This document shows positions 7,944-16,781 of a DNA stretch of 64,000 nucleotides, in pieces. The notes beneath the pieces are model-generated. The model had not been told where the DNA came from. It saw only the letters and a program-made list of their open reading frames with translations, and did not search any database. Source of the DNA: Parvularcula mediterranea. GTDB lineage: Bacteria > Pseudomonadota > Alphaproteobacteria > Caulobacterales > Parvularculaceae. The position numbers and the translations under genes were made by a program. The stretch covers positions 372,001-436,000 of the forward strand of contig NZ_JABFCX010000003.1 in the NCBI RefSeq assembly GCF_013085255.1, written 5' to 3'. The stretch's first letter is position 1, and each line of letters begins with the position of its first letter.

Positions 7944-8816
7944 ATGGTCGCGCGTATCGTCAAGGACAATTATCCGGGCCACGTCCTCACAGAAGCTGAG
8001 GACTGGCGGCAGCCCTACATCTTCTGCTGCCCCCACGCTGGCCGCGACTATCCCCGCAAGCTTCTAGGTCAGTCCCCCCTGCCGCTCGAAACACTACGCC
8101 GATCAGAAGACGCCTATGTCGACCAGCTGATCCCTCGGTTCGCGACGGAGTTCGCGCCGGTGCTCGAGGCGAAGTTTCCGAGGCTCTTCGTCGACGTGAA
8201 CCGCTCCCCGGGCGAGCTCGATCCTTCGATCTTCCAGGGCCAGGTCGAGGGCGCTGACGAGTTCCGCTCCAGCCGCGTCGTCGCCGGCTTCGGCGTCATC
8301 CCGAAGCTCGCAGCAGACGGCCGAACCATCTACCGGAGCCGCCTCCCCAATTCAGAGGCCAAGGCCAGGCTGAAGAACTGCTTCCAGCCCTACCACGACG
8401 CCCTCCGGAGCCTCGTCGCCAAGGGCCGGAAACGATTCGGCCGTGTCGTGGTCGTGGATTGGCATTCCATGCCATCCTCCGCCCTCGCCAATGGCAAGCT
8501 CCACGACATTGTCTTGGGCGATCTGCACGGCGTCAGCTGCGATCCGAGGGAAGCAGAGCTCTGGCAGGAAGCCTTCGCTGCGGAGGGATTCTCGGTCGCG
8601 AGGAATGCTCCTTACGCAGGCGGCTACGTCGCCGGGCACTATGGCAGCCCCGATTCGGGCGTTTCGGTCCTTCAGATCGAGATCAATCGCCGTCTCTACA
8701 TGGATGAACGCCGCGTTGCGCGCAGCCGCGACTTCCACCGTTTTACCAAACGAATCGAACAGGTTGTCGATCGGGTGGTCATGGCAAGGGCCCCAGGGGC
8801 CGTTGCGGCAGAGTAA
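7944..8816 (+). CDS. N-formylglutamate amidohydrolase family protein
   Basis: A 290-residue cytosolic hydrolase of the FGase family, which removes a formyl group from N-formyl-L-glutamate or related N-acyl amino acids. Family hallmarks: IFCCPHAGRDYP near the N-terminus (metal-binding His), EDAYVDQL, FVDVNRSPGELDP, VVDWHSMPSSA (second His region), and VLQIEINRRLYMDE near the C-terminus. A GGGGACGGC stretch precedes the ATG. No histidine-utilisation genes lie nearby, so the true substrate may differ from that of HutG. Transcription starts in the 173-base gap shared with cpdR. Confidence 0.88.
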   Translation: MVARIVKDNYPGHVLTEAEDWRQPYIFCCPHAGRDYPRKLLGQSPLPLETLRRSEDAYVDQLIPRFATEFAPVLEAKFPRLFVDVNRSPGELDPSIFQGQVEGADEFRSSRVVAGFGVIPKLAADGRTIYRSRLPNSEAKARLKNCFQPYHDALRSLVAKGRKRFGRVVVVDWHSMPSSALANGKLHDIVLGDLHGVSCDPREAELWQEAFAAEGFSVARNAPYAGGYVAGHYGSPDSGVSVLQIEINRRLYMDERRVARSRDFHRFTKRIEQVVDRVVMARAPGAVAAE

Positions 8817-8903
8817 CAGTCCCACGTTGTCAACGCGGAATGTCGCAGATTGTTACGAATAGCTGTTGCAGCGATGCACTGCTTCTGACAGCTAGGCACC
8901 CAT

Positions 8904-8934
8904 AAAAAAAAAGGCCGCGACCGAAGTCGCGACC
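8904..8934 (-). terminator. Rho-independent terminator of the candidate small RNA
   Basis: Nine-pair stem GGTCGCGAC/GTCGCGGCC (one G-T pair) with a TTCG tetraloop (8913-8934), followed on the minus strand by a run of T (A8904-A8912 on the plus strand). On the plus strand no T run follows, so it acts only on minus-strand transcripts. Confidence 0.85.
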
Positions 8935-8985
8935 AGTCTAGGGAGGAAACGCCCGGAAGGGCATGTTGGCAGCGCCAACACCCCT
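8904..8985 (-). ncRNA. Candidate small RNA with exposed CCUCCC (anti-Shine-Dalgarno type)
   Basis: On the minus strand the order is: hairpin TGTTGGC-GCT-GCCAACA (8964-8980), hairpin GCCC-TTCC-GGGC (8951-8962), an unpaired GTTTCCTCCCTAGACT (about 8935-8950), then terminator hairpin GGTCGCGAC-TTCG-GTCGCGGCC with an 8-9 base T run. No reading frame on this strand leads into the terminator, so it has no obvious mRNA to serve. A short hairpin-rich RNA with an exposed CCUCCC matches the design of alphaproteobacterial sRNAs that mask ribosome-binding sites. The 5' end is a guess; no clear promoter was found. Confidence 0.55.
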
Positions 8986-9132
8986 TTTGTGGCACCTGCG
9001 AACGAATTTTGCAAGTGCGTTTTTGCACTGCACAACGCAGGATTACAAAAAACCAAAGACTAGCTGACAGGTGATCGAGGTGGCTGGCGAAAGCCGGGTG
9101 ACACGACACCTGCAGCAGTTTATCCCCACGCC

Positions 9133-10332
9133 ATGACAACACCGCCCGAAGAAGCTTCGCCGCAGGCTGAAACCAGCCGTCTCAAGAACATCGGGCGGAA
9201 GGTGCGCAACCTGCCCCGGCCCAAGCGGAAGTTCGAAATGCCGAACTCCGAAAGCGGCCTGAAAGTCGTCATCGCCACCGACGCATGGAAGCCGCAGCTG
9301 AACGGCGTGGTGACAACCCTCGACACCCTCGGCGAGATCCTCACCGAGAAGGGCAACCAGGTCCTCTATATTACCCCGCAGGATTTCCACTCGGTTCCGA
9401 TGCCGAGCTACAATGAGATCCGCCTGTCGCTCTTCCCGAACCGGAAGGTCGCGTCGATGATCAACACGTTCCAGCCGGACGCGATCCACATCGCCACCGA
9501 AGGCCCCATCGGCCGGGCAACGCGCAGGTTCTGCAAGCGCCGGAAGTTCCCATACACGACAAGCTTCCACACCCGCTTCCCCGAGTACGCCTACGACCGG
9601 ATCCGCTTCCCCATCGACTGGGGCTATGCCCTGCTCCGTGACTTCCACAATGACGCTGAGACCCTGATGGTCGCAACGCCGGGCCTCATTGAGGAGCTCG
9701 AAGGCAAGGGCTTCAAGAACATGAAGCTCTGGGCCCGCGGCGTGGACACGGAGAAGTTCCGGCCGATGGAGACCGATGTCTTCGAAGGCCTGCCGCGCCC
9801 CATCATGACCTATGTCGGCCGCTTCGCCGTTGAGAAGACGATCGAGGACTTCCTCGACCTCGACTTACCCGGCACCAAGGTCATGGTCGGCCACGGCCCT
9901 CAGGAAGAAGAGCTCAAGGCCAAGTACAAGGGCAAGAATGTCCACTGGGCCGGCACTCACTACGGCGAAGACCTCGTGAAGCACTTCGCGGGGTCGGACG
10001 TCTTCGTCTTCCCGTCCCGCACCGACACCTTCGGCCTTGTCAACGTCGAGGCGCTGGCCTGCGGCGTGCCCGTCGCCGCCTACCCGGTGCGCGGCCCGCT
10101 GGAGATCCTTGCCGAGGCTCCCGAAGGCGCAGGCTGCATGGATGAAGACCTCAAGGTTGCGATCGAGACCGCCCTCAAGAACCGCGACCCCGAAGCCTGC
10201 CGCGCCCACTCCATGAACTTCAGCTGGGAAGCTGGCGCACGCCAGTTCATCTCGAACCTCGAGATCCCGGGCTTCGACCAGGAATGGTGGCTCAAGTCCG
10301 CCAAGATGGCCGACGACGCAATTCTTCCGTAA
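9133..10332 (+). CDS. Glycosyltransferase family 4 (GT-B) protein
   Basis: A 399-residue cytosolic or membrane-peripheral glycosyltransferase. The donor-independent half opens with KVVIATDAWKPQLNGVVTTLDTL (about residues 44-66), a signature of the GT4 mannosyltransferase-like group. SFHTRFPEYA follows, then the C-terminal Rossmann half with YVGRFAVEKTIEDFLDL, VGHGPQEEELKAKY, and the E-x7-E type region FPSRTDTFGLVNVEALACGVPVAAYPVRGPLE. It most resembles enzymes that add sugars to lipids (sulfoquinovosyl or mannosyl transferases); donor and acceptor are not determined. It is encoded 41 bases before plsX on the same strand, so a role in lipid or glycolipid synthesis is plausible. The first 40 residues are basic and poorly conserved; a later start at Met37 is possible. 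Confidence 0.85.
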   Translation: MTTPPEEASPQAETSRLKNIGRKVRNLPRPKRKFEMPNSESGLKVVIATDAWKPQLNGVVTTLDTLGEILTEKGNQVLYITPQDFHSVPMPSYNEIRLSLFPNRKVASMINTFQPDAIHIATEGPIGRATRRFCKRRKFPYTTSFHTRFPEYAYDRIRFPIDWGYALLRDFHNDAETLMVATPGLIEELEGKGFKNMKLWARGVDTEKFRPMETDVFEGLPRPIMTYVGRFAVEKTIEDFLDLDLPGTKVMVGHGPQEEELKAKYKGKNVHWAGTHYGEDLVKHFAGSDVFVFPSRTDTFGLVNVEALACGVPVAAYPVRGPLEILAEAPEGAGCMDEDLKVAIETALKNRDPEACRAHSMNFSWEAGARQFISNLEIPGFDQEWWLKSAKMADDAILP

Positions 10333-10373
10333 GCGGCCTGTCCGCTGCGGTCACCGAATGACGAAAGGGCTTT

Positions 10374-11453
10374 ATGGCCACCGAGAATAAAGACCGACCC
10401 CTGACGATTGCTGTCGACGCGATGGGCGGCGACAAGGGACCGTCAGAAGTCCTCGCCGGCTGTGCGGAAGCGATCCGCCGCGGCCTGACGGCTGAGCTTG
10501 CGGTGTTCGGTCGTGAGGACGAGCTCGAGGCCGGGAAGAACCACTCGGAGCTTGCGGGCCACCCTATCAGCTACATTCACGCTGAAGACGTCATCAAGAT
10601 GGACGACAAACCCTCGCGGGTCCTGCGTCGTTCCAAGGGCACCTCGATGTGGCAGGCCATCGGCCACGTCAAAGAGGGGCATGCTGACGGTATCGTCTCT
10701 TGTGGCAACACCGGCGCGCTGATGGCTATCTCGCGCATGCAGCTGAAGATGATCCCCGGCGTCGACCGCCCTGCCGCATCGGCCCTGTGGCCGAGCATGA
10801 ACGGCCACGCCGTTGTTCTCGATGTCGGCGCCAACGTCGAGGTCACCGCCGAACAGCTCGTGCAGTTCGCCATCATGGGCGAGGCCTACTGCCGCGCGCT
10901 CATGGAAACCGACCGCCCCCGCGTCGGCCTCCTGAATGTCGGCGAGGAAGACCTCAAGGGCAGCACACTGATCAAGAACGCAGCGAAGATCCTCCGCGAG
11001 GCAGACCCGGAGATGAACTTCACGGGCTTCGTCGAAGGCGACGATATCTCTCGCGGCGAGGTCGATGTGGTCGTCACCGATGGCTTCACCGGCAATGTCG
11101 CGCTGAAGACGGCCGAGGGCACGGCCCGCATGATCGGCGACTGGGTCAAGGAAGCGCTCACCGCGAACCTCCTCTCTAAGGCAGGTGCCGCGCTGATGAT
11201 GCCGTCCCTCAAACGTCTCAAGGCGCGCATGGACCCTGCATCCGTGAACGGAGCACCGCTCCTCGGTCTCAACGGTCTCGTGGTGAAGAGTCACGGCGGC
11301 TCCACCGCAGAGGGCTTCGCCTCGGCACTCATGAAGACCGAGAAGCTGGCGAAGAAGCCCTTCATCGAACCCATCGCCAAGACTGTGGCCAAGGTGACCA
11401 AGCGCGCCGAGAACGTCGAAGTCGAAGAGCTGACCCAGGCGGCTGCTGAGTAA
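10374..11453 (+). CDS. plsX: Phosphate acyltransferase PlsX
   Basis: Converts acyl-ACP to acyl-phosphate, the donor for PlsY in glycerophospholipid synthesis; peripheral membrane enzyme of usual length (359 residues). Conserved blocks: [18 protein letters not shown] at the N-terminus, [79 protein letters not shown] and [18 protein letters not shown]. The stop TAA overlaps the fabH ATG by one base (TAATG), indicating coupled translation. First gene of the plsX-fabH-ihfA-merR block conserved in alphaproteobacteria. Confidence 0.96.
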   Translation: MATENKDRPLTIAVDAMGGDKGPSEVLAGCAEAIRRGLTAELAVFGREDELEAGKNHSELAGHPISYIHAEDVIKMDDKPSRVLRRSKGTSMWQAIGHVKEGHADGIVSCGNTGALMAISRMQLKMIPGVDRPAASALWPSMNGHAVVLDVGANVEVTAEQLVQFAIMGEAYCRALMETDRPRVGLLNVGEEDLKGSTLIKNAAKILREADPEMNFTGFVEGDDISRGEVDVVVTDGFTGNVALKTAEGTARMIGDWVKEALTANLLSKAGAALMMPSLKRLKARMDPASVNGAPLLGLNGLVVKSHGGSTAEGFASALMKTEKLAKKPFIEPIAKTVAKVTKRAENVEVEELTQAAAE

Positions 11454-12412
11454 TGATGCGAGCAATCCTCCGCGGCGTGGGAAGCGCCCTGCCCAAGCGC
11501 GTCGTGACCAATGGCGACCTCGCCGAGAAGATCGACACGTCGGACGAATGGATCCGTGAACGGACGGGTATCCACCAGCGCTACATCGCTGGCGATGACG
11601 AGACCACCGTTTCGCTCGGCACTGATGCTGCGAAGCGGGCCCTCGAAGACGCAGGGCTTGAACCAGGCGACATCGACCTGATCGTCCTCGCCACCGCGAC
11701 GCCGAACCAGACCTTCCCCGCCAGCGCGGCCCTCATCCAGCGTGAGCTCGGCATCCGCCACGGCGCGGCGTTCGACATCGCCGCCGTGTGCTCCGGCTTT
11801 CTCTACGCCATGAGCATGGCCTCGAGCCTCCTCGAGACGGGCCAGCACAAGCGCGCCCTCGTCATCGGGGCGGAGACCTTCTCCCGCATCCTCGACTGGG
11901 AAGACCGCAGGACCTGCGTCCTCTTCGGCGACGGCGCAGGCGCTTTTGTCCTCGAAGCCGAAGAAGCGGAGGACAGCGGCGTCCTCGCCTCGATCATGCG
12001 CTGCGACGGCAGCTTCTCCGACATCCTCTATGTCGACGGCGGACCCAGCGCGACAGGCACCGTCGGGCACCTCAGAATGGACGGTCCGAAGGTCTTCAAA
12101 GAGGCCGTTTCGCGAATCAGCCGGGCGATTGTGGAGTGCGCAGAGCGCGCAAACGTCGAAATTCCTGACATTGACTGGTTCGTTCCGCACCAGGCGAACC
12201 AGAGGATTCTCCTCGGCGTCGCGAAAAAGCTGAAGCTCGACGAAAACCGGGTCGTTTCGACCGTTTCTGAACATGCAAATACTTCAGCAGCTTCCATCCC
12301 CCTTGCCTTCGACAAGGCATGGAAAGATGGCCGGATCGGTCGCGGACAACTCTGCATGCTTGAAGGAATGGGTGGCGGGCTCACTTGGGGAGCAGTGCTT
12401 CTGCGCACCTAA
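11453..12412 (+). CDS. fabH: Beta-ketoacyl-ACP synthase III
   Basis: Starts fatty acid elongation by condensing acetyl-CoA with malonyl-ACP. At 319 residues it has the thiolase-fold triad: Cys113 in [11 protein letters not shown], His246 in [10 protein letters not shown] and Asn276 in [27 protein letters not shown] and [10 protein letters not shown]-like [12 protein letters not shown] are also typical. The gene overlaps plsX by one base; the first of two consecutive ATGs is used here, though the second is equally possible. About 75 bases separate it from ihfA. Confidence 0.96.
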   Translation: MMRAILRGVGSALPKRVVTNGDLAEKIDTSDEWIRERTGIHQRYIAGDDETTVSLGTDAAKRALEDAGLEPGDIDLIVLATATPNQTFPASAALIQRELGIRHGAAFDIAAVCSGFLYAMSMASSLLETGQHKRALVIGAETFSRILDWEDRRTCVLFGDGAGAFVLEAEEAEDSGVLASIMRCDGSFSDILYVDGGPSATGTVGHLRMDGPKVFKEAVSRISRAIVECAERANVEIPDIDWFVPHQANQRILLGVAKKLKLDENRVVSTVSEHANTSAASIPLAFDKAWKDGRIGRGQLCMLEGMGGGLTWGAVLLRT

Positions 12413-12488
12413 ACTTTGATCAATCGGTCAGCCGTGCTAACAAAGATCAACTTCCGGACCCTCGGAAACCCTTATCTTTGGCTGGCCT

Positions 12489-12797
12489 ATGACCCGAACC
12501 AGAACGCGCGCAGACCTCACTGATGCAGTCCACCGCCACGTTGGCCTCTCCAGATCGGAGTCGGCATCCTTCGTGGAAAGCCTCCTGAACCATGTGACCG
12601 AGAGGCTCGAGGACGGCGAGACAGTCAAGCTTTCGAGCTTCGGGACCTTCCAGACCCGCGAGAAGTCTGAGCGCATGGGACGGAACCCAAAGACTGGCGA
12701 AGAGGTCCCGATTACGCCCCGCCGCGTCCTGACCTTCCGGGCCAGCCACGTGCTCAAGGACCGCATCAACGAAGCGATGCGGGACGGAGGAAGCTGA
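12489..12797 (+). CDS. ihfA: Integration host factor subunit alpha
   Basis: DNA-bending HU/IHF-fold protein of 102 residues, acting as a heterodimer with IhfB. Typical parts: [21 protein letters not shown]-type N-terminal helices, [30 protein letters not shown] (the beta-arm that inserts in the minor groove, with the conserved Pro in RNPKTGE) and the C-terminal helix [10 protein letters not shown]. The alpha-subunit assignment rests on its place between fabH and a merR gene, the standard alphaproteobacterial order. Its stop overlaps the next ATG by one base. Confidence 0.92.
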   Translation: MTRTRTRADLTDAVHRHVGLSRSESASFVESLLNHVTERLEDGETVKLSSFGTFQTREKSERMGRNPKTGEEVPITPRRVLTFRASHVLKDRINEAMRDGGS

Positions 12798-13198
12798 TGG
12801 CTTCCCGTTCGCAGAAAGAGCCCACGGCTTTCCGGACCATCTCCGAGGCCTCAGAAGAGCTCGGCGTTGCTCAGCACGTGCTGCGTCACTGGGAAGACGT
12901 CTTCTCACCTGTCCGCCCGATGCGCAGGGCCGGCGGCCGCCGTCTCTACCGGGTGCAGGACATCGAACTCCTTCGCGGCATCAAGCGCCTCCTCCATGAT
13001 GAGGGCTACACGACCAAGGGCGTTCAGAAGATCTTGAAGTCCGACGGCGCAGATCACGTATCGGCGATCGGCCGGGGCGATGTCGCCCCCTCCTCCGCCG
13101 GGACGAAGGGTGATGAAGCGACCGCGCTCCTCAACGAGTTCCAGCTTCTCCTCAAGGATATCGGCTCCCTGAAAAAGTCCGTGCAGCGCATCGCCTGA
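12797..13198 (+). CDS. MerR family transcriptional regulator
   Basis: A 133-residue protein with an N-terminal MerR winged helix: FRTISEASEELGVAQHVLRHWE (helix-turn-helix), FSPVRPMRRAGGRRLYRVQDIELLRGIKRLLHDEGYTTKGVQ. The C-terminal part is a short charged linker and helix (about residues 100-133) with no effector domain or cysteines, so a small-ligand sensor role is not evident. It is translationally coupled to ihfA (one-base overlap). This ihfA-merR pair is conserved across alphaproteobacteria, but the target genes are not known to me. Confidence 0.9.
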   Translation: MASRSQKEPTAFRTISEASEELGVAQHVLRHWEDVFSPVRPMRRAGGRRLYRVQDIELLRGIKRLLHDEGYTTKGVQKILKSDGADHVSAIGRGDVAPSSAGTKGDEATALLNEFQLLLKDIGSLKKSVQRIA

Positions 13199-13321
13199 GG
13201 CGAAAGGTCCATCACGGCTCCGTTAGATCATCGGTGTAGAGACGGTAACGATTTGTCCCACTCCGGAACAAGTCGCTTCTGATCCCTGTTCTTTTGTCAG
13301 ACGCCACCACGGTGAAAGACA

Positions 13322-14317
13322 ATGAAGGAACACATCTCGAAACCCCTCCGCCTCGCCGCGACGCTCGCGCTCGGTACAGCGCTGACTGCGTGCGCAAGCG
13401 ATCGGTATACCCCGCCCGTCACCTATGTCGGCACACCGACGGCATCGAGCGCCGCGCTGACGAATGGTTATGACCGGTACGGACCAGTTCCAACCCGAGC
13501 GGGCTACGTGCCTGACCGCGTTGCCCCGGCAAGCCGCGTTCAGTTCGCAGGCTATGACGGCAGCCGCCGCGCCCACATGGTTTATGACGACTACACCGCG
13601 GAGCGCCTCGACGGCCAATGCGAGAGCGTCGTCAGGCTCAGCTATGGCGACACACTCAGCGACATTGCGGAGTACTGCGACACAACTGTCCGTGCCCTGA
13701 TGGCCGCCAACCCCACGATCTATGACGTCCGCCGCCTTGATGTTGGCCAGCGTATCGTCGTTCCGAATGTTCGGGGTACGGTCTATGAGGGCACTCGCCT
13801 CGCAGCCACTCCGCGCACGGTCTTGCGCCAGCCTGCACCGCTGCTCCGCAACCGTCCGGTCACGCCGGTTCCGCGTGTCGCAGACCGCGTCGCCCCGACC
13901 CGTTCGCTGCAGCCGGTTCCGACGAACCGCGTCGTGACAGCTCCCGCAGCTGCCCAGAACGCGCCGGTCGTCATCTACATCAATCCCTCGGCGACCCAGC
14001 AGGTCGGGACCACTCAGGGGTCAGCCGTGATCGCCATCGACACCGATGACCGGATCGCACCGATCACGAGAACCACCCGCACGGTCACGCCGGGTGCCCA
14101 TCTCGACCGGGTGGACGATCTGCGCCCGACCTATACGATCCGCGCGCGCCTGCCGGAAAACGAAGGCGCCTATGATGATCTGGGTACGGCCTGCATGTCC
14201 GATGATGTACCAGGCGACGAGCCCCGCATCTTCGAAGCCAGCCTCAGCGCATCGGGCCCGGCCTGCCTCGAAGGCCGCCCGGTCAGGCTCTACAAACCAG
14301 CACGCCTGTCGCGTTGA
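13322..14317 (+). CDS. LysM-domain lipoprotein
   Basis: A 331-residue envelope protein. The signal peptide ends in a lipobox at LTAC (Cys24). A LysM domain at about residues 100-145 carries the pattern LSYGDTLSDIAEYCDTTVRALMAANP and LDVGQRIVVPN, which binds peptidoglycan. The rest is low complexity and Pro/Arg/Thr-rich (TPRTVLRQPAPLLRN, VTPVPRVADRVAP). It probably anchors to the outer membrane and touches the murein; no catalytic domain such as M23 is present. It lies 124 bases downstream of the merR gene, with no clear terminator between them. Confidence 0.85.
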   Translation: MKEHISKPLRLAATLALGTALTACASDRYTPPVTYVGTPTASSAALTNGYDRYGPVPTRAGYVPDRVAPASRVQFAGYDGSRRAHMVYDDYTAERLDGQCESVVRLSYGDTLSDIAEYCDTTVRALMAANPTIYDVRRLDVGQRIVVPNVRGTVYEGTRLAATPRTVLRQPAPLLRNRPVTPVPRVADRVAPTRSLQPVPTNRVVTAPAAAQNAPVVIYINPSATQQVGTTQGSAVIAIDTDDRIAPITRTTRTVTPGAHLDRVDDLRPTYTIRARLPENEGAYDDLGTACMSDDVPGDEPRIFEASLSASGPACLEGRPVRLYKPARLSR

Positions 14318-14380
14318 TCAGTGCTTGCCGACCCCCCGGCCCTTTGCTAGGGGCCGGGACCTGCCTGCAAGGCAGACGGT

Positions 14381-14457
14381 CGGAGTGTAGCGCAGCCTGG
14401 TAGCGCACTTTACTGGGGGTGAAGGGGTCGTCGGTTCGAATCCGGCCACTCCGACCA
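14381..14457 (+). tRNA. tRNA-Pro (anticodon GGG)
   Basis: Cloverleaf on the plus strand: acceptor CGGAGTG/CACTCCG, D-arm GCGCAGCCTGGTAGCGC, anticodon stem CTTTA/TGAAG around loop CTGGGGG (anticodon GGG), T-arm GTCGGTTCGAATCCGGC, discriminator A, encoded CCA at 14455-14457. The trailer is short and lacks the three-hairpin element. Confidence 0.96.
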
Positions 14458-14476
14458 TTTTCTACCAACAGACAGT

Positions 14477-14986
14477 TCAGTCCCTGAGGGACTTCAGCAC
14501 GTCGAAGGGATTGCTTCCTTCGCCGGTGCCTGGATCCTCGGGGGCTTCTGCGCCCTCCTTGCGGGGATGCGGGCTCATGGCGAGAACCACCTGCTCGAGC
14601 AGCACATTGCGCAGCTCGATCGCATCGCCATCGATGGGCTCAGGCGCGTCGAGATCGGCTTCGACCTCCTCGCCATCAACGTCATGGCGTTCCGTCGTGA
14701 ACTCCGCGGTGAAGTCCTCGGCGATCTTCTCTTCCATCGGCTCAAGGCTGACGACGCAGGTCCGTCCGAGGACCGCTTCGACACTACCCGCGACGCGCAC
14801 GAGGCTCGCGTGGCGGGTCACGTCGAAGTCGCCCTTGAGAAGCTCCACGCTCCGGATGTCGAACTGCTCGGCGACCGCTTTCCGATCCGCTTCGTTCGCT
14901 TCGAGAGAGACGTGACGCGCTTCACCGTCCAGCTCGGACAGCTTCAGCTCGTGGGAGATCGATGAGAGTTCATCCGTGTTCGTCAT
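14477..14986 (-). CDS. YceD/DUF177 family protein
   Basis: A 169-residue acidic cytosolic protein of the DUF177 (YceD) family, whose E. coli member affects 23S rRNA accumulation. Family features: a central LGRTCVVSLEPMEEKIAEDFTAEF region where the single Cys sits in the usual R-C-x-x-x-L-E-P motif, followed by the acidic DAPEPIDGDAIELRNVLLEQVVLAMSPHPR block. The ATG overlaps the TGA of the upstream chaperone gene. In many alphaproteobacteria this pair precedes plsX on the same strand; here it lies beyond plsX-fabH-ihfA-merR and in the opposite direction. Confidence 0.9.
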   Translation of the reverse strand: MTNTDELSSISHELKLSELDGEARHVSLEANEADRKAVAEQFDIRSVELLKGDFDVTRHASLVRVAGSVEAVLGRTCVVSLEPMEEKIAEDFTAEFTTERHDVDGEEVEADLDAPEPIDGDAIELRNVLLEQVVLAMSPHPRKEGAEAPEDPGTGEGSNPFDVLKSLRD

Positions 14987-15546
14987 GCTGCATCGGTCTC
15001 CATGGCTTGCGGCTCGGGAAAGGTGAACTGGCCGCGCGCGATTGCATCTGCGCCCTGCTCCTCAAGTGAGCGGGCCGCAAGCGCTACATAGCCAGCCAGC
15101 CCCTTGGCAACCGCCGGGTCGTCAGAGGTATAGACATTCCGCGCCAGCGCATCCGCCAGCGGCTCCTTGCCCGCGAGCGCTTCTTCATAGGCGAGCGCGC
15201 GGCCGAAGAAAGCCTCGGCATACTCGCGCACTTTCTTGCCGACCTTCAGGTCACCCACGCCCATCTCGCGCAGTGTGTCGTCGACGTTGCGGAACATCAC
15301 GTCGAAGACGAGCTGCGCCAGATTGGCCGTTTCCTGCTTCTTCGTCTTGAGGGTCCTGAGCACGAGGATGATGTGGATGCTCAGCATGTCGTACCGGCCC
15401 TCGACGGTGTCGGGCACGTCATAGTCGGCGTAGAAGGCTGGCTGGCGCGAGGCTTCCGCGGCCTTCACATAGATCTCGTGAGCCGTCCTCCGCTCGGCGT
15501 CGCGGCCGAGGAACCTGCTCACAAACTCTTTTCCACGCTCAAACAT
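14983..15546 (-). CDS. Ubiquinol-cytochrome c chaperone family protein
   Basis: Homologue of the mitochondrial Cbp3/UQCC1 assembly factor for cytochrome bc1, 187 residues. Typical parts: the helix with IYVKAAEASRQPAFYADYDVPDTVEGRYDML, IHIILVLRTLKTKK, LAQLVFDVMFRNVDDTLREMGVGDLKVGKKVREYAEAFFGR. The start is the ATG at 15546, 5 bases after GGAGG; an in-frame TTG four codons earlier lacks such a site. It is translationally coupled to the DUF177 gene (ATGA overlap) and divergent from bamE. Confidence 0.9.
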   Translation of the reverse strand: MFERGKEFVSRFLGRDAERRTAHEIYVKAAEASRQPAFYADYDVPDTVEGRYDMLSIHIILVLRTLKTKKQETANLAQLVFDVMFRNVDDTLREMGVGDLKVGKKVREYAEAFFGRALAYEEALAGKEPLADALARNVYTSDDPAVAKGLAGYVALAARSLEEQGADAIARGQFTFPEPQAMETDAA

Positions 15547-15675
15547 CAGGGCCTCCAATGGCCTGCAGATAGGCCAGCTTCGCTGCAGGAGAAAGGCGGG
15601 CGGGACATTCTTTCGCGGAACTCATTCACTCAAACTCGAACGGAGATTGACGCGCGACTGTGTCTCAGACATCAC

Positions 15676-16164
15676 ATGCGGATGAAGCGTGTCATTGTCT
15701 CAGCAGCCCTCGCAGCGGTGGTTCTTTCGGGGTGCGTCTCCACCCGTTCCCAGCATGGCTACGTGGTCGAGCTCGGCGAGAGCGGTCTCAATGCCATTCC
15801 TGGCGTCGACAGCCGCGAATCGATCATCGCGCGTTTCGGCGAGCCCTCGGTCAGGCCCCCGCTTCATGACGATGTCTGGTACTACATTACCCAGAACAAC
15901 AACTCCCGCGCCTTCTTCCGCAGCCAGGTCTACGACCGCCGCGTCGTGGCCTTCCGCTTCGACGGTGGGGGCATGGTCGAGGGTGTCGATACTTTGACCC
16001 TCGCGGACGGCACGAACATCGACATCGTCTCCCGCACCACGCGGACCCGCGGCAAGGAGCTGAGCTTCTTCGAGCAGCTCCTCGGCGGTGTTGGCCAGGT
16101 CGGCCTCCCGCAGCAGGGACCAGGCGGTCCGGGCGGCCCCGGTGGACCCGGCGGTCCCCGCTAA
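15676..16164 (+). CDS. bamE: Outer membrane protein assembly factor BamE
   Basis: SmpA/OmlA-family lipoprotein of 162 residues, a small subunit of the BAM complex. The signal peptide ends in LSGC (Cys20). The conserved core includes GVDSRESIIARFGEPS and DVWYYITQ, followed by the beta strand RRVVAFRFDGGGMVEGVDTL. The C-terminus is an unusual Gly/Pro-rich tail of repeated GPG units (about residues 145-162). The start is the ATG at 15676, since everything upstream overlaps the divergent chaperone gene; a second ATG two codons later is equally usable. Confidence 0.92.
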   Translation: MRMKRVIVSAALAAVVLSGCVSTRSQHGYVVELGESGLNAIPGVDSRESIIARFGEPSVRPPLHDDVWYYITQNNNSRAFFRSQVYDRRVVAFRFDGGGMVEGVDTLTLADGTNIDIVSRTTRTRGKELSFFEQLLGGVGQVGLPQQGPGGPGGPGGPGGPR

Positions 16165-16298
16165 CCAACGAGACCTCACTCACTCAGCATGACTATCGTC
16201 CTTGGGGTGCAGCGCAGGCACTGCGCTAACCCTTTGAACCGCTCCATCGGGTGAGACAGAACTTTCCTCGAAACTCAGAACAGAGGGGTAAGTTCCGT

Positions 16299-16754
16299 AT
16301 GAAAAACGTCGACGATCTCACAAGCTGCCTGAAGCCCGCTATCACCATCATTGCGTCTGCTTTCCTCCTGGCGGCATGCAGCCCAAAGACCAGCGACGGC
16401 GTCTCCTACGAGAAGAAATCAGACGGTGAGCTCACCAAGGTCTGCAAAGGCACGCTCGAAGACTATGTCGAGGCCGTACGACTGGGCGGGCGAGCACCGA
16501 AGAAAGACATCAACCGCGCCATCAAGAGCTGTTGTAAGGGTCTGAAAGAAACCACCCGGAAGTTCAGCGCTGAACAGAAGGCCGCAACCTGGTACAGTCT
16601 CCAACGCTCCCGCGACCTGACTCTCAGCAGAAATGAAGTCGAAGCGGCTTCTCGCATCCGAGAGGCCCTGCTCAACGACCTGCCTACACCGGAGCGGTTG
16701 GAAGTCATTCGCGCCAAATCGAGCGTTTCGATTTGCATGGCACAGAGCTTCTGA
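16299..16754 (+). CDS. Predicted lipoprotein of unknown family
   Basis: A 151-residue protein with a long n-region and signal core ending in the lipobox LLAAC (Cys27). The mature part is mostly helical and charged, with a CKGTLEDYVEAVR segment, a CC pair in IKSCCKGLKE and a final cysteine in SICMAQSF, so two disulfides are possible. GAGGGG stands about 10 bases before the chosen ATG. No family recognised. It stands alone between bamE and a convergent membrane protein gene. Confidence 0.72.
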   Translation: MKNVDDLTSCLKPAITIIASAFLLAACSPKTSDGVSYEKKSDGELTKVCKGTLEDYVEAVRLGGRAPKKDINRAIKSCCKGLKETTRKFSAEQKAATWYSLQRSRDLTLSRNEVEAASRIREALLNDLPTPERLEVIRAKSSVSICMAQSF

Positions 16755-16781
16755 GCGCGGTCAGTCGTCCTTTCGCCTCGC

